Positions 14,131-22,156 of a stretch of 25,964 nt of DNA are shown piece by piece (the first letter of the stretch is position 1; each line of letters opens with the position of its first letter). Origin of the DNA: Pseudomonadota bacterium (GTDB lineage: Bacteria; Pseudomonadota; Gammaproteobacteria; Xanthomonadales; Xanthomonadaceae); NCBI GenBank assembly GCA_023461075.1, contig JAEWNY010000020.1, positions 1 to 25,964 of the forward strand. The letters are read 5' to 3'. The position numbers and the translations under genes are program-made. Under the pieces are notes generated by a model. The model was not told the DNA's origin. It did no database searches and saw only the letters and a list, made by a program, of their open reading frames with translations.

Positions 14131-14726
14131 GCCTTGCGTTCCTGCAGCAGCCGCTCGACGTAGCGCGCGACCAAGTCGATTTCGAGGTTGACCGCATCGC
14201 CCAACCGCGTTTCGGCGAAGGCGGTATGCGAGATGGTGTGCGGGATCAGCGCGACCTCGAAGAAATCCTCGCCTGCCTCGTTGACGGTCAGGCTGACCCC
14301 ATCGACGCAGATCGAGCCCTTCTTCGCGATGTACTTGGCCAGTGCCTGCGGCATGGCGAAACGCCATCGCTGCGCACGGGCATCGGGCTGGATGTCGACT
14401 ACGCGGCCGACGCCATCGACATGGCCGCTGACGATGTGGCCGCCAAAGCGTTCGTGCGCCTGCATTGCGCGCTCCAGGTTCAACGCCGCGCCTTCGCCCA
14501 AGGCCCCGAGCGTGGTCAGCGCCAGCGTCTCGTTGGAGGCATCGATGGCGAACGAAGACGCATCGAAGTCGACCACGGTCAGGCAACAGCCATTGACCGC
14601 GATGCTTTCGCCCAACGCCACATCCTTGAAAGGCAGCGTGCCGACATCGATGGTGAAGCGCAGATCACCGCCGCGCGCCTCACGCGTACGCAACCTGCCG
14701 ACGCCCTGGATGAGACCGGTGAACAT
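14127..14726 (-). CDS. ribE: RibE (RibC), riboflavin synthase alpha subunit
   Basis: This enzyme dismutates two molecules of 6,7-dimethyl-8-ribityllumazine to riboflavin, the last step of the pathway. The 199-residue protein has two tandem lumazine-binding domains. The first begins MFTGLIQGVGRL with AVNGCCLTVVD. The second, after about residue 98, has GGHIVSGHVDGVGRV and VDGVSLTVNEAGEDFFEVALIPHT. A conserved-looking LARYVERLL-type end (DLVARYVERLLQ) closes it. The ATG shares its A with the ribD stop (TGATG). The symbol ribC is also used for this gene in E. coli. Confidence 0.96.
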   Translation of the reverse strand: MFTGLIQGVGRLRTREARGGDLRFTIDVGTLPFKDVALGESIAVNGCCLTVVDFDASSFAIDASNETLALTTLGALGEGAALNLERAMQAHERFGGHIVSGHVDGVGRVVDIQPDARAQRWRFAMPQALAKYIAKKGSICVDGVSLTVNEAGEDFFEVALIPHTISHTAFAETRLGDAVNLEIDLVARYVERLLQERKA

Positions 14727-15826
14727 CAGGCGGCCACTTCGGGTTGCAGCAGCAGGCGCAGGTCGGGGCCTACTTGCCGCATGTCGACGGTGCGCAGGCG
14801 GAAGGCATCGGCCATGCGCTCGATGCCGAGGCCGTCGAACATCGGGCGTGCCGCATCGCCGAGCAGTTCCATGGCGACATACACGAGCAACTCGTCGACA
14901 AGCCCGGCCTTGAGGAAGGCGCCGGCCAATGTCGCGCCGGTTTCCACCTGCACCTCGTTGATCTCGCGGCGCGCGAGTTCGGCCAGCACTTCGGGCAAAT
15001 CGAGCATTCCGCGCTCGACTTCCACCGCATGCCGCTGCAGCGCGATGTCGCGCGGCGGCTTGGCGTTGGGTGCATGGAAATAGAGCGTCGGCACATCGCC
15101 TTGACGCACGTTGCCGCGAGCGACGGTGGCAAGCCCCGGATCCAGCACCACCCGCAGCGGTGGCACGAACGGCGCATCGTCCTGCAGGCGCACGGTCAGG
15201 TGCGGATCATCGGCCAGCACGGTGCCGGCACCGGTCAGCAACGCACCGCAGCGCGCGCGCCAGCGATGCACGTCCTCGCGTGCCTCCGGACTGGTGATCC
15301 ATTGCGATTCGCCGTTGGCGAGCGCAGTGCGGCCATCCAGCGAGATGCCCAGCTTGACCCGGAGCCATGGCCGGCCGCGTTCGATGCGCGAGAAGAACGC
15401 TCGATTCAACTCGCGCGCCTGCGTTTCCATCAGGCCCGAGCGCAGTTTGATGCCGGCGGCGGCGAGCTTTTCGAAGCCTGCACCATCGACCTTCGGGAAA
15501 GGGTCGCGCATCGCCGCGACCACTTCGGCGACGCCGGCCTCGACCAGTGCGTCCGCGCACGGCCCGGTACGGCCAGTGTGCGCGCAAGGCTCCAAAGTGA
15601 CGTAGGCGATGGCGCCTTTGGCGGCATCGCCGGCGGCGTTCAATGCCTCGATCTCGGCATGCGGCCCGCCGGCACGCTGGTGCCAGCCTTCGCCAAGCAC
15701 TTGGCCATCGCGCACCAGCACGCAGCCGACCATCGGATTGGGCTTGGTCGTCCAGCGGCCGCGCTCGGCCAGTTGCAGCGCGCGCGCCATCATCTGGTGG
15801 TCGAAGGCGGTGAACGGCTGGCTCAT
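14726..15826 (-). CDS. ribD: RibD, bifunctional diaminohydroxyphosphoribosylaminopyrimidine deaminase / reductase
   Basis: RibD carries out the deamination and NADPH-dependent ribosyl reduction steps of riboflavin synthesis. The 366-residue protein has an N-terminal zinc deaminase domain (about 1-145) with GGPHAEIEAL and LEPCAHTGRTGPCADAL, giving the His-Cys-Cys zinc site and the catalytic glutamate. A reductase domain follows, starting near RVKLGISLDGRTALANGESQWITS and continuing to the end. The length is typical. The ATG overlaps the nrdR stop as ATGA. No FMN riboswitch can be present directly upstream, because there is no intergenic space. Confidence 0.96.
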   Translation of the reverse strand: MSQPFTAFDHQMMARALQLAERGRWTTKPNPMVGCVLVRDGQVLGEGWHQRAGGPHAEIEALNAAGDAAKGAIAYVTLEPCAHTGRTGPCADALVEAGVAEVVAAMRDPFPKVDGAGFEKLAAAGIKLRSGLMETQARELNRAFFSRIERGRPWLRVKLGISLDGRTALANGESQWITSPEAREDVHRWRARCGALLTGAGTVLADDPHLTVRLQDDAPFVPPLRVVLDPGLATVARGNVRQGDVPTLYFHAPNAKPPRDIALQRHAVEVERGMLDLPEVLAELARREINEVQVETGATLAGAFLKAGLVDELLVYVAMELLGDAARPMFDGLGIERMADAFRLRTVDMRQVGPDLRLLLQPEVAA

Positions 15827-16344
15827 TTGCGTTTCTTGTCGCCGCGTGCCGGCATGCCACCCAGCAACGGCAGTTGTCCTTCGCCGCCGGGGATGTCGCG
15901 TTCGAGGCGATCGAGTTCCTCGCGGAAATCGGCCACGTCCTCGAACGCGCGGTAGACCGAGGCAAAGCGCACGAAAGCGACCTGGTCGAGCCTACGCAGC
16001 TGCTGCATCACGAACTCCCCGACCCGGCGCGAAGGCAACTCGCGCTCGGCGGTCATCCGCAGGTCATGGACCACGCCGCGCACCGCGGCCTCGATCTCTT
16101 CCTCCGACACCGGGCGCTTGTGCAGCGCACGGTCGAAGGAGAGGCGCAGCTTGCGCGCATCGAACGGCTCGCGGCGGCCATCCGACTTGATGATCGCCGG
16201 CAATTTCAGCTCGATGGTTTCAAGCGTGGAGAAACGCTCGCCGCAGGCTTCGCATTCGCGGCGGCGGCGGATCGTGGCGCCATCGTCGCTGACGCGCGAG
16301 TCGATGACGCGGGTATCGCTGTTCTGGCAGAACGGGCAGTGCAA
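15823..16344 (-). CDS. nrdR: NrdR, repressor of ribonucleotide reductase genes
   Basis: NrdR is a zinc-finger/ATP-cone regulator that senses ATP/dATP and represses nrd operons. The 173-residue protein has four zinc cysteines at positions 3, 6, 31 and 34 (CPFC and CEAC), with the arginine-rich IRRRREC between the pairs. An ATP-cone domain follows at about 49-139 (IIKSDGRREPFDARKL and following). The C-terminus after about 150 is a variable, basic tail ending GDKKRK. The start is TTG at 16344: the frame has a stop two codons before, and the protein must begin just before the first CxxC. It lies three bases after the glyA stop. Confidence 0.95.
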   Translation of the reverse strand: MHCPFCQNSDTRVIDSRVSDDGATIRRRRECEACGERFSTLETIELKLPAIIKSDGRREPFDARKLRLSFDRALHKRPVSEEEIEAAVRGVVHDLRMTAERELPSRRVGEFVMQQLRRLDQVAFVRFASVYRAFEDVADFREELDRLERDIPGGEGQLPLLGGMPARGDKKRK

Positions 16345-16347
16345 GGC

Positions 16348-17601
16348 TTAGCCGTACACCGGGAACTGGGCGCATTGCTTCTCGACGTTCTCGCGCACCC
16401 CGGCGATGACGGCGTCATCGTTCGGCGCATCCAGCACGTCGCAGATCCAGTTCGCCAGCGCCACGCAATCCGGCTCCATGTAGCCGCGCGTGGTCACCGC
16501 CGGCGTGCCCAGGCGCAGGCCCGAGGTTACGAACGGCTTGCGTGGATCGTTGGGCACGGCGTTCTTGTTGACGGTGATGTGCGCCTTGCCGAGCGCTTCC
16601 TCCGCATCCTTTCCGCTGACATCCTTGCCGATCATGTCGACCAGCATCAGGTGGTTGTCGGTGCCGCCGGAGACGATCCTGTAGCCGCGCGCGATGATGG
16701 CTTCGGCCATCGCACGTGCGTTCTTCACCACCTGTTCCTGATAGGTCTTGAACTCCGGCTCCAGCGCTTCCTTGAACGCCACCGCCTTGGCCGCGATCAC
16801 GTGCATCAGCGGGCCCCCCTGGATGCCGGGGAAGACGATCGACTGCAGTTTCTTCGTCAACTCTTCCGTCGGATCCTTGGCCAGGATGATGCCGCCGCGC
16901 GGACCGCGCAGGGTCTTGTGGGTGGTCGATGTCACCACGTGCGCGTACGGCAGCGGGCTGGGGTAGACGCCGGCGGCGACGAGGCCGGCGACGTGCGCCA
17001 TGTCGACGAAGTAGATCGCGCCGACCTTGTCGGCGATCTTGCGCATGCGAGCCCAGTCGACCACGCGCGAATAAGCGCTGAAGCCGCCGATGAGCATCCT
17101 GGGCTGGTGCTCGACGGCGAGACGTTCGACCTCGTCGTAATCGATCAGGCCTTCGTGGTTGACGCCGTACTGCACCGCGTTGAACAGCTTTCCGCTGATA
17201 TTGACCTTGGCACCGTGGGTGAGATGGCCGCCGTGGGCCAGCGACATGCCGAGAATGGTGTCGCCCGGCTGCAGCAACGAGAGGTAGACCGCCTGGTTGG
17301 CCTGCGAGCCGGAATGCGGCTGCACGTTGGCGTAGTCGCAATCGTAGAGCTGCTTGACGCGGTCGATCGCCAACTGCTCGGCGACATCCACGTATTCGCA
17401 ACCGCCGTAGTAGCGCTTGCCGGGATAGCCCTCGGCGTACTTGTTGGTCAGCTGGCTGCCCTGCGCGTACATCACCCGCGGGCTGCAGTAGTTCTCGGAG
17501 GCGATCAGCTCGACGTGGCTTTCCTGCCGACGCACCTCCCCGGCGATGGCGCGCGCCAGTTCAGGATCGAAGCTGGCCAGCAGGTCGTTGCGCTTGAACA
17601 T
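16348..17601 (-). CDS. glyA: GlyA, serine hydroxymethyltransferase
   Basis: GlyA interconverts serine and glycine with tetrahydrofolate and supplies one-carbon units, using pyridoxal phosphate. The 417-residue protein is the same length as the E. coli enzyme. It has ELIASENYCSPRV, TNKYAEGYPGKRYYGGCEYVD, the HSGSQAN stretch, and the cofactor lysine in STTHKTLRGPRGG at Lys229. It is the first gene of the apparent glyA-nrdR-rib-nusB-thiL string. A possible promoter is TACAAT (17636-17631), which would give a leader of about 20 bases. Confidence 0.97.
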   Translation of the reverse strand: MFKRNDLLASFDPELARAIAGEVRRQESHVELIASENYCSPRVMYAQGSQLTNKYAEGYPGKRYYGGCEYVDVAEQLAIDRVKQLYDCDYANVQPHSGSQANQAVYLSLLQPGDTILGMSLAHGGHLTHGAKVNISGKLFNAVQYGVNHEGLIDYDEVERLAVEHQPRMLIGGFSAYSRVVDWARMRKIADKVGAIYFVDMAHVAGLVAAGVYPSPLPYAHVVTSTTHKTLRGPRGGIILAKDPTEELTKKLQSIVFPGIQGGPLMHVIAAKAVAFKEALEPEFKTYQEQVVKNARAMAEAIIARGYRIVSGGTDNHLMLVDMIGKDVSGKDAEEALGKAHITVNKNAVPNDPRKPFVTSGLRLGTPAVTTRGYMEPDCVALANWICDVLDAPNDDAVIAGVRENVEKQCAQFPVYG

Positions 17602-17630
17602 CGTCCGTTCCCGTCGTAGGCGAAAGGCCC

Positions 17631-17636
17631 ATTGTA
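17631..17636 (-). promoter_or_regulatory. Possible -10 box of glyA
   Basis: TACAAT on the minus strand is a 5/6 match to the -10 consensus, about 30 bases before the glyA ATG. No convincing -35 was found at 16-18 bases upstream, so either an activator is involved or this is chance. Confidence 0.4.
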
Positions 17637-17649
17637 CGGGGCCGGGCCG

Positions 17650-17655
17650 TATAAT
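17650..17655 (+). promoter_or_regulatory. Possible -10 box of ettA
   Basis: A perfect TATAAT on the plus strand stands about 62 bases before the ettA ATG. The -35 region is not recognisable. It lies 14 bases from the opposing glyA -10 box, so the two divergent promoters would share DNA and may compete. Confidence 0.5.
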
Positions 17656-17717
17656 TGCCCTAACCCTTCCCCTGCCCGCCGACCCTGCGCCGGCGTGCCA
17701 CCGTGTCCGGAGCCGCG

Positions 17718-19382
17718 ATGTCCTCCCAATACATCTACACCATGAACCGGGTTTCCAAGGTCGTGCCGCCGAAGCGGCAGATCATCAAGGACATCTCGCT
17801 CTCCTTCTTCCCCGGCGCCAAGATCGGCCTGCTGGGTCTGAATGGTGCCGGCAAGTCCACCGTGCTCAAGATCATGGCCGGTGTGGACAGGGATTTCGAG
17901 GGCGAGGCGCGCCCGCAGGCCGGCATCAAGGTCGGCTACCTGCCGCAGGAGCCGCAGCTCGACCCCGACATGACGGTGCGCGAGGCGGTCGAGGAAGGCG
18001 TCGGCGAAGTGATGCAGGCGCAGGCGGCACTGGATGCGGTGTATGCCGCCTATGCCGAGGAAGGCGCCGATTTCGATGCGCTGGCCAAGGAGCAAGAGCG
18101 TCTCGAAGCGATCCTCTCCGCCGGTGATGCGCACACGCTGGAGAACCAGCTGGAAGTCGCCGCCGACGCGCTGCGCCTGCCGCCGTGGGAGGCGAAGATC
18201 GGCAACCTGTCCGGTGGCGAGAAGCGCCGCGTCGCGTTGTGCCGCCTGCTGCTGCAGAAGCCCGACATGCTGCTGCTGGACGAGCCGACCAACCACCTCG
18301 ATGCCGAATCGGTGGAATGGCTGGAGCAGTTCCTCGCCCGTTACGCCGGTACCGTGGTCGCGGTGACCCACGATCGCTACTTCCTGGATAACGCCGCGGA
18401 GTGGATCCTCGAGCTCGACCGCGGCCGCGGCATCCCGTGGAAGGGCAACTACACCGACTGGCTGACCCAGAAGGACGAGCGCCTCAAGCAGGAAGAAAGC
18501 CAGGAAAAGGCGCGGCAGAAGGCCATCCAGAAGGAACTGGAATGGGCGCGGCAGAACGCCAAGGGCGGCCGCAGCAAGGGCAAGGCGCGACTGGCGCGGT
18601 TGGACGAACTTCAATCCGTCGATTACCAGCGGCGCGCCGAGACCAACGAGATCTTCATCCCGCCCGGCGAGCGCCTCGGCAACAAGGTGATCGAGTTCAA
18701 GAACGTGTCGAAGAAGTTCGGTGATCGCCTGTTGATCGACGATCTCAGCTTCGCCGTGCCGCCGGGCGCCATCGTCGGCATCATCGGCCCGAACGGCGCC
18801 GGCAAGTCCACCCTGTTCCGGATGATCATGGGCCAGGAGAAGCCGGACTCCGGCAGCATCGAGTTCGGCCCGACGGTGAACCTCGCCTACGTCGACCAGA
18901 GCCGCGACAAGCTGGAGGGCGACCACAACGTCTTCCAGGAAGTGTCCGGCGGCCTCGACATCCTCAACATCAACGGTATCGAGATCCAGTCGCGCGCCTA
19001 CATCGGCCGCTTCAACTTCAAGGGCCAGGACCAGCAGAAGATGGTCGGCTCACTGTCCGGCGGTGAGCGTGGCCGCCTGCACCTGGCCAAGACGCTGTTG
19101 CAGGGCGGCAACGTGCTCTTGCTCGATGAACCGTCGAACGACCTTGACGTGGAAACCTTGCGCGCGCTGGAAGACGCGCTGCTGGAATTCCCCGGCAACG
19201 CCTTCGTGATCTCGCACGACCGCTGGTTCCTGGACCGCATCGCCACGCACATCCTCGCGTTCGAGGGCGACAGCCACGTGGAGTTCTTCCAGGGCAACTA
19301 CCGCGAGTACGAGGAAGACAAGAAGCGCCGCATGGGCGATGACGCCGGCCCGAAGCGACTGCGCTTCAAGGCGTTGAAGTAA
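17718..19382 (+). CDS. ettA: EttA, energy-sensing translational throttle ABC-F ATPase
   Basis: EttA is a cytoplasmic ABC-F protein that binds the ribosomal E site and gates the first elongation step according to ATP/ADP. The 554-residue product has two ATPase domains: Walker A GLNGAGKST at about 40-48 and IIGPNGAGKST in the second half. Signatures are NLSGGEKRRVALCRLLL and SLSGGERGRLHLAKTLL, with LLLDEPTNHLDAESV and LLLDEPSNDLDVETL. The linker between them holds the basic GGRSKGKARLARLDEL stretch. The opening YIYTMNRVSKVVPPKRQI block is specific to EttA among ABC-F proteins. ATG 17718 was chosen because CGGAG stands 7-8 bases upstream; an in-frame GTG at 17703 is less likely. Confidence 0.97.
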   Translation: MSSQYIYTMNRVSKVVPPKRQIIKDISLSFFPGAKIGLLGLNGAGKSTVLKIMAGVDRDFEGEARPQAGIKVGYLPQEPQLDPDMTVREAVEEGVGEVMQAQAALDAVYAAYAEEGADFDALAKEQERLEAILSAGDAHTLENQLEVAADALRLPPWEAKIGNLSGGEKRRVALCRLLLQKPDMLLLDEPTNHLDAESVEWLEQFLARYAGTVVAVTHDRYFLDNAAEWILELDRGRGIPWKGNYTDWLTQKDERLKQEESQEKARQKAIQKELEWARQNAKGGRSKGKARLARLDELQSVDYQRRAETNEIFIPPGERLGNKVIEFKNVSKKFGDRLLIDDLSFAVPPGAIVGIIGPNGAGKSTLFRMIMGQEKPDSGSIEFGPTVNLAYVDQSRDKLEGDHNVFQEVSGGLDILNINGIEIQSRAYIGRFNFKGQDQQKMVGSLSGGERGRLHLAKTLLQGGNVLLLDEPSNDLDVETLRALEDALLEFPGNAFVISHDRWFLDRIATHILAFEGDSHVEFFQGNYREYEEDKKRRMGDDAGPKRLRFKALK

Positions 19383-19410
19383 GGCAAAGCAGTCCAGCGA
19401 TGGCCGATGC

Positions 19411-19425
19411 CGTTGCAGAGCAACG
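19411..19425 (+). other. Small hairpin downstream of ettA
   Basis: CGTTGC and GCAACG form a six-base stem around AGA, about 30 bases after the ettA stop. There is no T-run, so termination here is doubtful. Confidence 0.3.
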
Positions 19426-19441
19426 CTGTTACAAGGGACAC

Positions 19442-19540
19442 GGGAGCGGCCATCGGGTGGTCGCTGCTCCCTCGGTCGGGGCTTCCTGCCCCGACTCGGG
19501 CGCGCGCCATCCGTGGCGCGCTTGTCCGCGACCACCCGAT
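19442..19540 (+). repeat. Structured pyrF leader: nested and competing inverted repeats
   Basis: A perfect 13-bp inverted repeat, ATCGGGTGGTCGC (19452-19464) and GCGACCACCCGAT (19528-19540), encloses two perfect 8-bp hairpins. One is GTCGGGGC/GCCCCGAC around TTCCT (19475-19495); the other is GCGCGCCA/TGGCGCGC around TCCG (19502-19521). Together they would form a three-way junction. The left outer arm can instead fold locally: GGGAGC (19442-19447) with GCTCCC (19466-19471), extended by GGCCA/TGGTC. The two folds exclude each other. The right outer arm ends about eight bases before the CGGAGG ribosome-binding site of pyrF. It may be a regulatory leader or a dispersed extragenic palindromic element; the sequence alone does not decide. 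Confidence 0.75.
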
Positions 19541-19557
19541 ACCCGCTCGGAGGCATC

Positions 19558-20391
19558 GTGGCCAGTTTCATCGACAAACTCCGCAACCGCTGGCGCGAGG
19601 CCGACACACTGCTCTGCGTCGGTCTGGATCCAGATCCCGCGCGCTTCCCCGACGCCTTCGTCGATGACGCCGACGCGCTGTTCAACTTTTGCGCGGCCAT
19701 CGCCGATGCCACGGCAGGTTACGCCTGCGCGTTCAAGCCGCAGATCGCCTATTTCGCTGCACACAACGGTGGCGAGGCGCAACTGCAACGCTTGATCGCG
19801 CATATCAACGCGAATCATCCGGACGTCCCGGTAATCCTCGATGCCAAGCGCGGCGACATCGGCAGCACCGCCGAGCAGTACGCGGTGGAAGCCTTCGACC
19901 GCTTCGGTGCCGATGCGGTCACGCTCAATCCTTACATGGGGTTCGATTCGGCGCAGCCCTTCCTGCAGCGCAACGACTGCGGATCGATCTTCCTCTGCCA
20001 TACCAGCAATCCTGGCGCGCGTGATTTCCAGGAACTCGCCGTGCACGATGGGGGCGGGGATGGCGAACCGCTGTACCAACTCATCGCTCGGACCATTGCC
20101 GAGGAATGGAATGCGGACGGCAACTGTGCGCTGGTGGTCGGCGCGACCTTCCCGGAGGAGCTAGGTGTGATCCGTGGAATCGTCGGCGACATGCCGCTGT
20201 TGATTCCCGGTGTCGGCGCACAGGGCGGCGATGTCGAGGGGGTGGTGAAGAATGGCAAGACCGCCGATGGCACCGGCCTGATGATCAATTCCTCGCGCGC
20301 GATCCTCTACGCATCATCCGGCGAAGGCTTTGCCGAAGCGGCGGCGGATGCCGCGCGGGAACTGCGGGATGCGATCAATCGCTGGCGTTGA
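19558..20391 (+). CDS. pyrF: PyrF, orotidine 5'-phosphate decarboxylase (type 2)
   Basis: PyrF decarboxylates OMP to UMP, the last step of de novo pyrimidine synthesis. The 277-residue protein is of the longer type-2 subfamily, also found in mycobacteria, rather than the roughly 240-residue E. coli type. It has CVGLDPDP near the start, the catalytic LDAKRGDIGSTAEQYA with Lys97, the NPYMGFDSAQPFL stretch, and LLIPGVGAQGGD and INSSRAILYAS for phosphate binding. GTG 19558 was chosen because CGGAGG stands six bases upstream and the product begins where family members do. It follows ettA by 175 bases with a highly structured leader. Its stop is three bases from the convergent DUF3667 gene. Confidence 0.95.
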   Translation: MASFIDKLRNRWREADTLLCVGLDPDPARFPDAFVDDADALFNFCAAIADATAGYACAFKPQIAYFAAHNGGEAQLQRLIAHINANHPDVPVILDAKRGDIGSTAEQYAVEAFDRFGADAVTLNPYMGFDSAQPFLQRNDCGSIFLCHTSNPGARDFQELAVHDGGGDGEPLYQLIARTIAEEWNADGNCALVVGATFPEELGVIRGIVGDMPLLIPGVGAQGGDVEGVVKNGKTADGTGLMINSSRAILYASSGEGFAEAAADAARELRDAINRWR

Positions 20392-20394
20392 GCG

Positions 20395-21210
20395 TCAACC
20401 GCCTTGCGCGGCGCGGAAACCCGCAATGATGACCAACACTATGACGACTCCCAACAAGAACAACTGAGAGCCAATCATGTAAAGCGCATATCCGCCGATC
20501 GCACGCAAGGCGGACTTCCATCGCGGGTAAGGCCGGAAGAACTGCACCAGACTCACGATGTTGTAAATGATCATCGGCACCAGCATCAATTGCTTGCTCG
20601 GCGGCCAAAACCTGGCCAACGGAATCCCGATCGCCCAGATCAGCAGTGCTTGCGCGGTCAGGAACATGGTGATGACCAGCCACTCGGGGTAATTGAGCGA
20701 GCGCATGCGGCCGAAGGCGATCCTGAAACACAGCGCCTGGATGGGAATCAGCAACAGACTTGCCACGGCGAAGTGGCGGTCGACCCAACCGGCGACGGCA
20801 GTGAACGCCTGACTGACTGCGGCCAGCGCTTCGGCGCTTGCATCGGAATTCTTGCGGGCCGCCTGCATTTGATCATTCAACGAGGCGGCCAGAATGTCGC
20901 CACCGGTGAGGTAGTACGACAACAGGGTGACGAGCGCCGTCACCATCATCACCAGCAACAAGGGCTTGACGTGATGGGCCCGCCGGCCTTCGATGTAATC
21001 GCGGATCAGCTGCCCCGGACGCAGCATCAATTCCTTGAGCGTGTACAGTACGCCGCGATCCATGTGCAGCACGCTGTGCTCCAGTTCATGGCCGAGGAAA
21101 TGCCAGTCGATGCGGTGCGCCGGCGTCGGCTGGCCGCAGGCCGGGCAGAACTTCTGCGCGCCGTCATCAATGGCGCGGCCGCAATTGGCGCATTGGGTGG
21201 TGTCGTGCAT
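20395..21210 (-). CDS. DUF3667-type zinc-ribbon membrane protein of unknown function
   Basis: The 271-residue product starts with a zinc ribbon: Cys7-x2-Cys10 and Cys22-x2-Cys25 (CANC...CPACGQ). A conserved-looking region follows (DRGVLYTLKELMLRPGQLIRDYIEGRRAHHVKPLL), the pattern I associate with DUF3667. About four or five membrane segments lie after residue 82: LLLVMMVTALVTLLSYYL, FAVASLLLIPIQALCF, WLVITMFLTAQALLIWAIG, LMLVPMIIYNIVSLVQFF, and a C-terminal LFLLGVVIVLVIIAGF. No enzyme motif is visible and no function is assigned. The ATG has GGGGAAGG upstream. A -10-like TAGACT (21253-21248) lies about 40 bases before it. It is downstream of the two glycosyltransferase genes on the same strand, about 97 bases after. 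Confidence 0.8.
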   Translation of the reverse strand: MHDTTQCANCGRAIDDGAQKFCPACGQPTPAHRIDWHFLGHELEHSVLHMDRGVLYTLKELMLRPGQLIRDYIEGRRAHHVKPLLLVMMVTALVTLLSYYLTGGDILAASLNDQMQAARKNSDASAEALAAVSQAFTAVAGWVDRHFAVASLLLIPIQALCFRIAFGRMRSLNYPEWLVITMFLTAQALLIWAIGIPLARFWPPSKQLMLVPMIIYNIVSLVQFFRPYPRWKSALRAIGGYALYMIGSQLFLLGVVIVLVIIAGFRAAQGG

Positions 21211-21268
21211 CCCGCCTTCCCCGAGATCCGATTCAGCGACGGTGCCAGTCTAGCCCGGCCATGCGCAT

Positions 21269-21284
21269 TTCCGGCGACCCGGAA
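21269..21284 (-). other. Hairpin between glycosyltransferase gene and DUF3667 gene
   Basis: TTCCGG and CCGGAA pair over six bases around a four-base loop, about 25-40 bases after the glycosyltransferase stop. There is no U-tract. It might slow or end transcription, but support is weak. Confidence 0.3.
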
Positions 21285-21307
21285 GTCATGGCCCGATCAT
21301 CGACCGG

Positions 21308-22156
21308 TCACGGCGCGATGCCGGCCAGCAGCTTGCGCGCCACGGCGAACGGGAAGCGCAGCCAGATCATCGCGAACACCATCGCGCGGGTGAACGATCC
21401 ATGGCGCTCGGCATCGAACTTATCGAAATAGCGCCACAGCCCGCGATGCTTGTGCCATTCCACGAACAGCGGCTTGCTGCGCGAGGACACGCCGCGCACG
21501 TGCAGCACCTCGACTTCGTTGGCAATCGCCACACGCCCTCCGGCTGCGCGCACGCGCCGGCACAGGTCCAGGTCCTCGGCATGCAGGCGATAGCCTTCGT
21601 CGAAGCCACCGACGCGATCGAACAAGTCGCGCGACAGCAGCATCAACGCACCGGACACCGCATCGATCTGCTGCACCGGCTGCGTCGCGTCACGCGGTAC
21701 CGACAGGTCACGCGCCGCCGCCGATCGCAGCATCGCCGCGAAATCCGGATCACGCCGCCGCGCGGCCGGATCGCGCTCGCCATCATCGCCGCGCAGTTCG
21801 CAACCCACCAGCGCATCGCCGCCGAGCGAAAGCGCGACCTGGCGCAACCGCGCAAGCGTGTCGGCTTCCACCATCAGGTCGGGATTGACGAAGGCGAGCC
21901 ATGGCGCCTCGCCGGACGCCGCGCCCTGGTTGCAGGCGACCGCGAAGCCGGGGTTGTCCGGATTGGCGACGAAGCGGATGCGTGGCTCCTCGACGGCGAA
22001 TCGTTGCACGATCTCCATCGTCCCATCGCCCGAATCGTTGTCGATGACGCGGATCTCTGCGATTTCTTCAGCATCGCGCAGGCGCGCAAGGCAGGCGCCG
22101 ATGGTTTCGGCGCTGCGATGGGTGACCACGATCGCGGCGATGTCCGCACCGGTCAT
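21308..22156 (-). CDS. Family 2 glycosyltransferase, rhamnosyltransferase-like
   Basis: The 282-residue protein has the GT-A fold of family 2 inverting glycosyltransferases. It has IAAIVVTHRSAETIGACLARL at the start, IDNDSGDGT for nucleotide-sugar binding, FVNPDLMVEADTL with the NPD metal-binding stretch, and GGFDEGYRLHAEDLDLCRRVRAAG with the catalytic-base region. The ED-DLCRR pattern and overall build resemble WbbL-like rhamnosyltransferases. The C-terminus (HKHRGLWRYFDKF and the hydrophobic AMVFAMIWLRFPFAVARKL) suggests membrane association. It probably builds a cell-surface glycan; the donor and acceptor cannot be read from sequence. The ATG overlaps the upstream gene's stop as ATGA, so the pair is co-translated. 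Confidence 0.88.
   Translation of the reverse strand: MTGADIAAIVVTHRSAETIGACLARLRDAEEIAEIRVIDNDSGDGTMEIVQRFAVEEPRIRFVANPDNPGFAVACNQGAASGEAPWLAFVNPDLMVEADTLARLRQVALSLGGDALVGCELRGDDGERDPAARRRDPDFAAMLRSAAARDLSVPRDATQPVQQIDAVSGALMLLSRDLFDRVGGFDEGYRLHAEDLDLCRRVRAAGGRVAIANEVEVLHVRGVSSRSKPLFVEWHKHRGLWRYFDKFDAERHGSFTRAMVFAMIWLRFPFAVARKLLAGIAP

Noticed and set aside
15823..15830. FMN riboswitch before ribD
   Set aside because: nrdR and ribD overlap by four bases, leaving no leader sequence, and no conserved RFN blocks were recognised.
17703..17717. GTG at 17703 as the start of ettA
   Set aside because: The ATG at 17718 has a well-placed CGGAG and matches the length and opening residues of EttA proteins.
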